Positions 12,335 through 20,672 of a DNA stretch of 64,000 nt are shown piece by piece. Source of the stretch: Plasmopara viticola. Its lineage: Eukaryota > Oomycota > Peronosporomycetes > Peronosporales > Peronosporaceae. Location: the NCBI GenBank assembly GCA_001695595.3, contig MBPM02000008.1, forward strand, positions 1,302,001-1,366,000. The letters run 5' to 3'. The notes beneath the pieces are model-generated. The model saw only the letters and a list, made by a program, of their open reading frames with translations. It ran no database searches and was not told the DNA's origin. Numbering within the stretch: position 1 is the stretch's first letter; each line of letters starts with the position of its first letter. The position numbers were made by a program, and so were the translations under genes.

Positions 12335-13579
12335 AATCCTCTCGAAGAGTAGACAGCTACGCAAAGTTGATCTTGAAGACTTGGAGCGAGTTGCGTTGTA
12401 ATGAATGTGTATGTCGTGTCTCCTCTTCGTGCGGATAAATCTCGTCATTTTCCGGGATTCGTCGCAGCATCAAATTCCATCACGAATATTGGCTGGGACG
12501 TTTTCGACAATTCCACATTCTAAACTCACTCTGTCATTGATGCTCCTAGAATTTCATGAACGCTTTAGCTGCTGCATTGCAAGCAACAGATAGAATGCTC
12601 ACCGATACAGAACTGCAACATATAGGAGCACCGTCCGTTACATCGATTCTGGTCTAGCGCCATCCTGTGTAATAGTCTTGTCTTCGTATTCATGTCATCT
12701 TTTTCCCGTGACATCGTCCAAAAAGTAAAAAAAAAACACAATTGTAATCCAAATGCTTTGTGTTTTGTGTGAACTTCCACAAGAAATAGTCACCTTTTTG
12801 CATTTACTAGCATTTGATGCAACAGGCATTTCATCTTCGTCATCTTGGTCGTCAAAGGTTGGTGTACGTTTTGCTTTTTTTCACAATTGCAACTATTGGT
12901 CCTATTGGAGGCTTAATTGATTGATGAACCGAAATATGGGCATCTTACAATTTAAAATTTTACTTCGGAAAAATAGTTTTTGAAGCTTAAGCTTGAGAAA
13001 CAATAGCTGAAAAATCTATAATTGCAAAAAGTCGGCTCATCAGCACCGTTCAATTTCATTATATTCAAGCAACTCTAGCCAAGTACGCGTGATTGGTATG
13101 ACGGGTGATGAAACGTTACCTGTACTTCTTTTCCACGTTCACATTTCCCTCGAATCCCAAGTTTTTTGTTCAATTTTATTGTGAATGAGTCCAAAATGTT
13201 GATTGACAAGACGGCGGGGTAGCAAGACATGTCGAACGTCACTTTTTGTGCAAGGTCATACAGTTAGCCAAGTTTAAACATTGGTATCAACTACGGCAAT
13301 ACAATCTAGTCACTCGACACCTACTAACTAAAAATATTGCGAACAGATACAATGTGACAAACCATTTACCAGCTATCTGTCAAGAGATCTTTGTAATGAC
13401 AACTGATCGACACCTACGACAAACTACTTTTGTAATGCCCAAATTTATTCTGAAAATAGAGCGACACTACAACTAGCACTGTTTTTTAGTGTGTTATCGT
13501 TTCAGTCAAATAACTTCCTCTTGGGCTCAAAGAAGCAAGTAAGGGCACGATACTGTTAGTCATACGCGTCGACCAAGAT

Positions 13580-13827
13580 CTACCACCAGCCTCCACCCCA
13601 GCCTCGACCCCAGCCTCCGCCCCAGCCTCCACCCCAGCCTCCACCCCAGCCTAGTCCTCCCCAAGGCCCTCCCCAGCCCCAGAATTCCTTCTTATTTCCA
13701 TCTGGACTCTTTTCTGTAGCAGGTGCTGCCTCATTAGCGTAGCTGCCGACCTCAAAGCGGTTTGGTCAGCTGCTGCAAAGTTTGCAACAGCAATTGCAGC
13801 AGCGGCGGCAAAAATTGACAACTTCAT
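13580..13827 (-). pseudogene. Small secreted Gly/Trp-rich protein, copy 10 (1-bp frameshift)
   Basis: The signal peptide and TALRSAAT are intact, but one G is lost near 13737 (tcattagcg instead of tcattaggcg). The frame then reads LMRQHLLQKRVQMEIRRN and stops at 13,651. The uncorrected DNA downstream still contains five repeat units including the GRGW variant, so without the missing base it would resemble copies 6 and 11. A sequencing or assembly error is possible because the lost base is in a GG pair. Confidence 0.75.
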
Positions 13828-15072
13828 AATCCTCTCGAAGAGTAGACAGCTACTCAAAGTTGATCTTGAAGACTTGGAGCGAGTTGAGTTGTAATGAATG
13901 TGTATGTCGTGTCTCCTCTTCGTGCGGATAAATCTCGTCATTTTCCGGGATTCGTCGCAGCATCAAATTCCATCACGAATATTGGCTGGGACGTTTTCGA
14001 CAATTCCACATTCTAAACTCACTCTGTCATTGATGCTCCTAGAATTTCATGAACGCTTTAGCTGCTGCATTGCAAGCAACAGATAGAATGCTCACCGATA
14101 CAGAACTGCAACATATAGGAGCACCGTCCGTTACATCGATTCTGGTCTAGCGCCATCCTGTGTAATAGTCTTGTCTTCGTATTCATGTCATCTTTTTCCC
14201 GTGACATCGTCCAAGTCAGTAAAAAAAAACACAATTGTAATCCAAATGCTTTGTGGTTTGTGTGAGATTCTTCAAGAAAAAAATATCTTTTTGCATGTCA
14301 CAAGCATTTGATGCAACAGGCATTTCATCTTCGTCATCTTGGTCGTCAAAGGTTGGTGTACGTTTTGCTTTTTTTCACAATTGCAACTATTGGTCCTATT
14401 GGAGGCTTAATTGATTGATGAACCGAAATATGGGCATCTTACAATTTAAAATTTTACTTCGGAAAAATAGTTTTTGAAGCTTAAGCTTGAGAAACAATAG
14501 CTGAAAAATCTATAATTGCAAAAAGTCGGCTCATCAGCACCGTTCCATTTCATTATATTCAAGCAACTCTAGCCAAGTATGCGTGATTGGTATGACGGGT
14601 GATGAAACGTTACCTGTACTTCTTTTCCACGTTCACATTTCCCTCGAATCCCAAGTTTTTTGTTCAATTTTATTGTGAATGAGTCCAAAATGTTGATTGA
14701 CAAGACGGCGGGGTAGCAAGACATGTCGAACGTCACTTTTTGTGCAAGGTCATACAGTTAGCCAAGTTTAAACATTGGTATCAACTACGGCAATACAATC
14801 TAGTCACTCGACACCTACTAACTAAAAATATTGCGGACAGATACAATGTGACAACCATTTACCAGCTACCTGTCAAGAGATCATTGTAATGACAACTGAT
14901 CGACACCTACGACAAAATACTTTTGTAATGCCCAAATTTATTCTGAAAATAGAGCGACACTACAACTAGCACTGTTTTTTAGTGTGTTATCGTTTCAGTC
15001 AAATAACTTCCTCTTGGGCTCAAAGAAGCAAGTAAGGGCACGATACTGTTAGTCATACGCGTCGACCAAGAT

Positions 15073-15321
15073 CTACCACCAGCCTCCACCCCAGCCTCGA
15101 CCCCAGCCTCCGCCCCAGCCTCCACCCCAGCCTCCACCCCAGCCTAGTCCTCCCCAAGGCCCTCCCCAGCCCCAGAATTCCTTCTTATTTCCATCTGGAC
15201 TCTTTTCTGTAGCAGGTGCTGCCTCATTAGGCGTAGCTGCCGACCTCAAAGCGGTTTGGTCAGCTGCTGCAAAGTTTGCAACAGCAATTGCAGCAGCGGC
15301 GGCAAAAATTGACAACTTCAT
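15073..15321 (-). CDS. Small secreted Gly/Trp-rich protein, copy 11 (82 aa, last complete gene)
   Basis: Predicted tail of five repeats with GRGW, as in copy 6. It lies in the edge unit. The unit's sequence is normal through about 15,660 and then drifts away from the consensus for its last 60 bp before the Copia insertion. Upstream of the signal peptide the coding-strand sequence differs from most units by one base (gctactcaaag), shared only with copy 10. Confidence 0.85.
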   Translation of the reverse strand: MKLSIFAAAAAIAVANFAAADQTALRSAATPNEAAPATEKSPDGNKKEFWGWGGPWGGLGWGGGWGGGWGGGWGRGWGGGWW

Positions 15322-15717
15322 AATCCTCTCGAAGAGTAGACAGCTACTCAAAGTTGATCTTGAAGACTTGGAGCGAGTTGAGTTGTAATGAATGTGTATG
15401 TCGTGTCTCCTCTTCGTGCGGATAAATCTCGTCATTTTCCGGGATTCGTCGCAGCATCAAATTCCATCACGAATATTGGCTGGGACGTTTTCGACAATTC
15501 CACATTCTAAACTCACTCTGTCATTGATGCTCCTAGAATTTCATGAACGCTTTAGCTGCTGCATTGCAAGCAACAGATAGAATGCTCACCGATACAGAAC
15601 TGCAACATATAGGAGCACCGTCCGTTACATCGATTCTGGTCTAGCGCCATCCTGTGTAATAGTCTTATCTTCGTAATCATTTCTTTTTTTTCGTGAAATC
15701 GTCCAAGTAAGCAATAA

Positions 15718-15722
15718 AAAAC
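15718..15722. repeat. Left target-site duplication AAAAC
   Basis: The five bases aaaac directly precede the left LTR and recur directly after the right LTR at 20165-20169. This is the expected 5-bp signature of an LTR-retrotransposon integrase. Confidence 0.9.
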
Positions 15723-15868
15723 TGTTGAGAAGAAAGTAAAAACCGAAGTGAATATATTTATCTTGACCAATGAACGGCTACCATATGTAATTACTAATTG
15801 TGACGTACTTGTAATTACTGTGAAGCCATCCACCTGTTCAACATGCATTCAGCGGTGTAATGTTAACA
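15723..15868 (-). repeat. 3' LTR of the intact Copia element
   Basis: 146 bp, with TG/CA termini in the form TGTTgag...GTTAACA. Identical to the copy at 20019-20164. In element orientation this is the downstream LTR. Confidence 0.95.
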
Positions 15869-15880
15869 CTCCCACTCACC
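15869..15880 (-). other. Polypurine tract
   Basis: On the minus strand this reads GGTGAGTGGGAG directly before the 3' LTR, one base downstream of the Gag-Pol stop codon. The same 12 bases abut the right LTR of the decayed element at 59,706-59,717. Confidence 0.75.
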
Positions 15881-15881
15881 G

Positions 15882-18800
15882 CTAATGCTGTGTGTCCTTT
15901 GTTGCTGACTTGGTCTTGATTCCGGTGGCTTCGCGCAGATACTTAAGCATCTTGGTTCCAACTGCCTTCGTCAGCATATCTGCAAGCTGACTCTTCGTGT
16001 CGATATATTCGATCTTCAACAGTCCTTCTTGCACGTTCTCACGAATAAAGTGGTGCTTGATGTCCACATGCTTCGTCCTAGCATGGTATCCGGCGTTATT
16101 GGCTAACGCAATCGCACCCTGGTTGTCTTCCCAAACCTGTCTGCCTTCAACTTGCTCGTGACCCACGTCCTTTAGCATTGCCCGCGTCCAAAGAACTTCT
16201 TGTGTGCATAAACTGAGAGCCATATACTCAGCTTCCGCTGAGCTCAGCGCAACTGTCCGCTGGTACTTCGACTTGAATACCACTGGTGCGCTTGCAATCA
16301 TGACCATAATTCCTGAGACCGAGCGTCTGTCATCCGTGTTGCTGCCCCAATCTGCATCCGAGTATGCCTTGACCGTAACGCTTCCAGTTCCTCGGTAGAC
16401 GATACCGATTTGACGCGTGGTCTTCAGATACCGTACTACTCGAATTGCTGCGCTCCAATGTTGTAGTCCTGGGTTCTCCAGAAAACGTGATAGCTGCGTC
16501 ACCACGTAAGCAATATCAGGCCGAGTGCATGTCGTTATGTACAGCAAGCATCCAATCAAAGAGCGATAAGGCTTTGATCGCATTGTCGACCGTCCCTCTT
16601 CCGTTGTGGGTGACTGCTTTGACGACAGCTTCAATCCTGATACGCAAGGGTTTTCAACACTTTTGGCATCTTGTTGACCGAATCGCTTGACCACGTCATC
16701 GATGTAGCGAGTCTGTTTAATCATCAAAATTCCAGCTGACCTGTCGTGATCAATTTCCATACCCAAAATAAATTCCGCCTGACCAAGCTCCTTCATCTTG
16801 AAAGCATTCTTGAGTACTCCCTTTACTTGATTTAATTCTTTGCTGCTTCTTGCTGCGATAATCATGTCGTCCACATATAGTCCAACGTAAGCAAAACCTT
16901 CTTTAGTTCTCTTGACATAAACACATTGATCTGCTCCGCAACTCTTAAAGCCATTCCTGATGAAGACACGATGTATTGTCTTGTTCCAGGCACTCGCTGC
17001 TTGCTTAAGTCCGTGATTAGCCTTGTTTAGTTGACATATGTTTCCTTGAGCATTGTCGACACCAAGCGGAACTTCCATAAAAACGTTGTCCGTCAACACG
17101 CTATTAAGAAAAGTCGTGTCGACGTCCAGCTGTTCCATTTGATAGCCACATTCAACACATACCGCGAGAATTATTCGGATCGAATTCATGTTGGCAACCG
17201 GGGAATATGTCTCGAAAAAGTCAACGCCATACCCTTGCTTGAAACCTTTCGCGACTAGTCGTGCCTTGTATCGCACGATAGCGCCATTCTGATCACGCTT
17301 TTTGGCAAATACCCATCGTATTCCAATTGTGCGTCCAATCTCCCCTCGTGGCTGCAATGTCCACGTTTTATTCTCTTCGTGAGAGCGAAGCTCAGCATCC
17401 ATTGCTCCACGCCATTTCATTGCATCGTCGCTTGCCATTGCTTGAGTATAAGTAGTCGGTGAGTCCATATCATCGTCAATATTCACAGCGTAGGCAAGAA
17501 AGGCTTCCGCAATCAGTCCATCTTCGTCAATCCTAGCACGCTTTGGAGTCGGTGGGCCCTCACTTCCTTCTGTTGACTCTCCACCATCGGAACCGTTTCT
17601 TAGCATAAGCACTGGCTCACGTCTTACTCGTGTTCGCTCCAATTCAGGCCGAAACACCAAACGATCTTCTTTTTGCACTTGGGAAGGTTGATGATACTCC
17701 GTTAGCTCAAGCCCGTTTCGTACAGGGCTCTCAGAAGGCATTAGCCGCTGTACAACTGCGCTTGGCGTACGATTTACATCCTCCATATTGACATCCTCGA
17801 CTGTCTCTTCGACAGCTCCCATGGGATCGTCCGGAACCGACTGTCGATCCACTTGATGCTGAACATTGACTTCATCACCATCCTTAACTAGTTGAACAAT
17901 TGTTTCCGGCTTAAGCTCTTGCGTGTCGTAGATGCCGCCCACCTCACGCTCATCCAACTTTACAGAGCGGGTCACTTTAATCTTGGCATTCTCCAAGTCA
18001 AACACGCGATAGCCCTTGACATTCTCTGCATAGCCAAGAAACATACACTTGAAACTCTTGGGTTCCAGTTTGGTCCGTTTCACATCGTCAATATGAGCGT
18101 AGCCTTGCGAACCAAATACGCGCAGGTGATCCATTCGAGGCTTCATTTTGAAAACTAGCTCATACGGCGTGGTGTCAGGATGGACCGCATTGCTGGAGCG
18201 ATTAATTAAATAAACCGCTGTATTTACCGCTTCCGCCCACCATTCCGTCGATACGCTCTTGTAGTGTAACATGCTGCGGGCTTTCTCCATAATTGTCCTG
18301 TTCATACGCTCCGCTACTCCGTTCTGCTGCGGGCTGTATGGGACGGAGCGCTGGTGTACAATGCCGTTCTCTTGACATATTCCTGCCATTTTCTTGTTTA
18401 CGAACTCGGTTCCGTTGTCGGATCGCAAACATCTTAGTCGTGCACCCCACTGGTTTTCGTATAATGTCAGAAACTCCTTGAACTTGCCAGCAACTTCACT
18501 CTTGCTCTTGATCAGAAAAATTGCAACATATCGTGAAAAGTCATCCACAAACGTGAGAATGTATTTGGCACCACCCTTCGAGATAGTTCGCATTGGCCCC
18601 ATGACATCTGTGTGAACACGCTCCAACACACGTGTCGTCTTTGTCATTGAACGAGACGGAAACACCGTGATCGTCTGCTTGCCCTTCAAACACCCGTCAC
18701 ACAATTTTTCCACATTTTGCTTGATAATTGGGATACCATTAGTCAATCGCTGTGTCCTGATCAGCGCATCCTTGCTGGGGTGCCCCATGCGTGCATGCCA

Positions 18801-19976
18801 AAGCTCCCACTGATTGTCAGCCCCGGTATATTCAACGAGAGATACTTCTTCTTGCTCACAGTCAAGAAAATACAACTTTCCAACTTTTGTACCCGACGCA
18901 ATTGCTTGCTTCTTGTTCCAAATGACACATGACGAACGCGAGAATTCCACACTCATGCCACGCTCTGCCAACTTGCCAACTGACAGCAACCTTCTGTCGA
19001 GTCCGGGAATGTGCAGAACTTCAACCATGCGAATCCTCATTCCGTTCAAACCAGTCAATTTTACCGTGCCGGCTCCTTTGACAAGCAACTTCTTCCCGTC
19101 TGCAATCGTAACTTCGATGCTAGCTTCTAGGCCCTTGTACTCGAACAAGTCCTTCCTGTGTGGGGTCATGTGGGAAGTTGCTCCACTATCAATCAGCCAT
19201 CCTGATGACTTCCCTTTACCAACAGCAAACACCGTGTCGTCGCTGTTGAATCTTTTACCGGCGGGGCAGTTCCGCTTCATGTGTCCAAACTGGTCACAGT
19301 TGAAGCACTTGCCCTTGAATCCGCCGTTATTGCGTGGAGGACCACCCTTTCGCCCATTGTCCCGTCCACCTTTGAATCTTCTAGCATTTCCATTTCCATT
19401 TACGCGAAACGCTTTCTCTGTAGCTTCTTTCCTCTGCAGCTTCTCCGACTCTTTGAGCAGCTTCTCCTTGACTTCTATCAACGAAATGTCTCTTGCATTT
19501 TCCACAATTGACGAAATCAAGTCGTACTCCGAAGGTAGACTGCTGAGAAGTACCACCAGCTGGCGTGACTCATCAATTTGCTCTCCCGTAGTCTGTAGTC
19601 CCACTACTAGCTCGTCAAAAGAGTCCAGATGCTCTGCCATGCTTGTTCCACTTTCCATCTTGAACTCATGTAGACGACGAGTCATCACAACACGATTGTG
19701 AAGAGTCGAGCGATTGTAGAAATCGCGGAGGGTTCCCCACGCCTCCATAGCACGCGTAGCCGACCGAATCTTGGTCTGGTGCTGGATCTCAACGCCTTGA
19801 GCAATGATGCCTAGCGCCTTGGCATCATTAACCAGCCACGCCTCCGTGACGTCCTTCTCTTTCTTGACGGCCATGATGTGTCCCAGGAGACCCTTCCGCG
19901 CCAGGGTCATCCTCATGTTAAACTCCCAGTGGTAATAGTTACCACTTCCTAGGAGGACTTCGGTGCGCTTGTTCAT
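15882..19976 (-). CDS. Copia Gag-Pol polyprotein (1364 aa, intact)
   Basis: One frame from ATG to TAG. Gag (UBN2-type) occupies about residues 1-190. The zinc knuckle is CX2CX4HX4C (C224, C227, H232, C237). Protease has LIDSG with D263. The integrase zinc-binding part has H394/H399 and C426/C429; the integrase catalytic triad is D457, D520, E556 (DD35E spacing). RT runs from about 855 to 1110 with D951 and YVDDM (D1036, D1037). RNase H has SDADW (D1207), SSAEAEY (E1248) and EDNQGA (D1284), and ends in the TKHVDIKHHFIRE block near 1301-1313. All key residues are present, so the protein should be functional. There is no internal stop or separate envelope gene. The long plus-strand open frame opposite Gag is a shadow. 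Confidence 0.97.
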   Translation of the reverse strand: MNKRTEVLLGSGNYYHWEFNMRMTLARKGLLGHIMAVKKEKDVTEAWLVNDAKALGIIAQGVEIQHQTKIRSATRAMEAWGTLRDFYNRSTLHNRVVMTRRLHEFKMESGTSMAEHLDSFDELVVGLQTTGEQIDESRQLVVLLSSLPSEYDLISSIVENARDISLIEVKEKLLKESEKLQRKEATEKAFRVNGNGNARRFKGGRDNGRKGGPPRNNGGFKGKCFNCDQFGHMKRNCPAGKRFNSDDTVFAVGKGKSSGWLIDSGATSHMTPHRKDLFEYKGLEASIEVTIADGKKLLVKGAGTVKLTGLNGMRIRMVEVLHIPGLDRRLLSVGKLAERGMSVEFSRSSCVIWNKKQAIASGTKVGKLYFLDCEQEEVSLVEYTGADNQWELWHARMGHPSKDALIRTQRLTNGIPIIKQNVEKLCDGCLKGKQTITVFPSRSMTKTTRVLERVHTDVMGPMRTISKGGAKYILTFVDDFSRYVAIFLIKSKSEVAGKFKEFLTLYENQWGARLRCLRSDNGTEFVNKKMAGICQENGIVHQRSVPYSPQQNGVAERMNRTIMEKARSMLHYKSVSTEWWAEAVNTAVYLINRSSNAVHPDTTPYELVFKMKPRMDHLRVFGSQGYAHIDDVKRTKLEPKSFKCMFLGYAENVKGYRVFDLENAKIKVTRSVKLDEREVGGIYDTQELKPETIVQLVKDGDEVNVQHQVDRQSVPDDPMGAVEETVEDVNMEDVNRTPSAVVQRLMPSESPVRNGLELTEYHQPSQVQKEDRLVFRPELERTRVRREPVLMLRNGSDGGESTEGSEGPPTPKRARIDEDGLIAEAFLAYAVNIDDDMDSPTTYTQAMASDDAMKWRGAMDAELRSHEENKTWTLQPRGEIGRTIGIRWVFAKKRDQNGAIVRYKARLVAKGFKQGYGVDFFETYSPVANMNSIRIILAVCVECGYQMEQLDVDTTFLNSVLTDNVFMEVPLGVDNAQGNICQLNKANHGLKQAASAWNKTIHRVFIRNGFKSCGADQCVYVKRTKEGFAYVGLYVDDMIIAARSSKELNQVKGVLKNAFKMKELGQAEFILGMEIDHDRSAGILMIKQTRYIDDVVKRFGQQDAKSVENPCVSGLKLSSKQSPTTEEGRSTMRSKPYRSLIGCLLYITTCTRPDIAYVVTQLSRFLENPGLQHWSAAIRVVRYLKTTRQIGIVYRGTGSVTVKAYSDADWGSNTDDRRSVSGIMVMIASAPVVFKSKYQRTVALSSAEAEYMALSLCTQEVLWTRAMLKDVGHEQVEGRQVWEDNQGAIALANNAGYHARTKHVDIKHHFIRENVQEGLLKIEYIDTKSQLADMLTKAVGTKMLKYLREATGIKTKSATKDTQH

Positions 19977-20000
19977 ATTGGGCGAGAACGTTGCTTGAGC

Positions 20001-20018
20001 TTGTTGCGGCTGTTAACC
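20001..20018 (-). other. Putative primer-binding site
   Basis: Immediately after the 5' LTR the minus strand reads GGTTAACAGCCGCAACAA. The related decayed element has GGTTAAAAGTCGCACCAAG at the same place (55,833 onward). Conservation of this stretch supports a priming role. The tRNA used is not assigned. Confidence 0.5.
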
Positions 20019-20164
20019 TGTTGAGAAGAAAGTAAAAACCGAAGTGAATATATTTATCTTGACCAATGAACGGCTACCATATGTAATTACTAATTGTGAC
20101 GTACTTGTAATTACTGTGAAGCCATCCACCTGTTCAACATGCATTCAGCGGTGTAATGTTAACA
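20019..20164 (-). repeat. 5' LTR of the intact Copia element
   Basis: 146 bp, identical to 15723-15868. In element orientation this is the promoter-bearing LTR. Its outer end supplies the stop codon of the interrupted array-derived frame (see 20165-20330). Confidence 0.95.
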
Positions 20165-20169
20165 AAAAC
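20165..20169. repeat. Right target-site duplication AAAAC
   Basis: Matches 15718-15722 exactly and marks the right boundary of the insertion. Confidence 0.9.
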
Positions 20170-20330
20170 ATTGTAATCCAAGTGCTGTGTTTTGTGTAAG
20201 ACCTTACAAGAAGAATCATCTTTCTGCATGTCACTAGCATTTGATGCAATAGACATTTCATCTTCGTTATCATCAAGGCCTTCCCCAGTCCTAGAATTTA
20301 GTCCATCAGGACTCTGATGTTTGGTCACAT
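20165..20330 (-). pseudogene. Diverged, internally deleted piece of an array unit
   Basis: Minus-strand reading gives SPDGLNSRTGEGL followed directly by DDNEDEMSIASNASDMQ. The first part corresponds to the SPDG and glycine-rich region of the secreted protein. The second corresponds to the acidic DDQDDEDEMPVASNAS stretch that lies about 730 bp further downstream in normal units. An internal deletion therefore joined the two, with short shared sequence (CCTT) at the junction, and the frame runs into the Copia LTR. Identity to the array is clearly lower than among units. This is the far side of the unit split by the transposon. Confidence 0.7.
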
Positions 20331-20648
20331 TTATGTGCCAAATTTTGCAGGAACAAATGGAGAAGAAGGCATGGATGTATGGCACGAGCGTTAAGTCCAC
20401 ACATCTTGAATACATGGGCATTAAGATTGATTGAAACATGGCCGTAGGCATTTTGGTAAAGATGTTAAAAAAATGATGGTGCTGACCTTTAGCTTAGAAT
20501 GCAGCTACAGATGAATGCCTCCTCGCAGATTAAGTAGATTTAAATTCTACAAGCAGTACTAAATGAAGCCATAGTTGCTAATTAAGCACCTTTTTTATAT
20601 AATCTTGCAGGGGGAGAGTATCAGCACGAAATTTGTGTGGCAATTGTA

Positions 20649-20672
20649 GTAACCCGTGACATATCACGTTAC
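20649..20672. repeat. Imperfect palindrome
   Basis: GTAACCCGTGAC followed by ATATCACGTTAC forms a near-complete inverted repeat (GTAAC/GTTAC outer arms, GTGA/TCAC inner arms, two unpaired C). It could be an LTR terminus of an old element; no partner copy was found in the window. Confidence 0.5.

Larger units (their letters stand above)
1..15722 (-). repeat. Tandem array of ~1.47-kb units, each with one small secreted-protein gene
   Basis: Units begin with the same motif (acatgtcgaacg) at 1, 1471, 2939, 4416, 5894, 7338, 8833, 10304, 11745, 13227 and 14721, so periods are 1441-1495 bp. Units are nearly identical along their whole length, including non-coding parts. Differences are mostly indels: Gly/Trp repeat number, length of an A-tract (about 9-12 A), a deletion of roughly 40 bp near 7085 and one of roughly 20 bp near 10337. 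Each unit carries one minus-strand gene plus about 1.2 kb of flank that also encodes an acidic stretch (DDQDDEDEMP) on the minus strand. The eleventh unit is cut by a Copia element at 15,722. The window starts inside the array, so more units probably lie to the left. Near-identity implies recent expansion or ongoing homogenisation. Confidence 0.97.
15723..20164 (-). mobile_element. Complete Ty1/Copia-type LTR retrotransposon
   Basis: A 4442-bp element in reverse orientation. The two 146-bp LTRs (TGTTGAG...GTTAACA as read on plus) appear identical base for base. The flanking target duplication is AAAAC. A single uninterrupted Gag-Pol frame fills the interior, with protease, integrase, reverse transcriptase and RNase H in Copia order (integrase before RT). 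A purine-rich tract (GGTGAGTGGGAG) abuts the 3' LTR, and a putative primer site follows the 5' LTR. The insertion lies in the A-rich tract of the last array unit. Identical LTRs and an intact frame mean recent insertion and possible current activity. Confidence 0.97.

Noticed and set aside
1..15722. CRISPR-like interpretation of the regular repeats
   Set aside because: Period is 1.47 kb with no spacer variation, and the genome is clearly eukaryotic.
18814..19701. 295-codon plus-strand open frame opposite Copia Gag
   Set aside because: Antisense shadow of an intact Gag-Pol frame; it has no domain of its own.
20134..20451. A complete 105-codon minus-strand gene
   Set aside because: Its end lies inside the Copia LTR and its middle is a deleted array remnant, so it is a product of the insertion.
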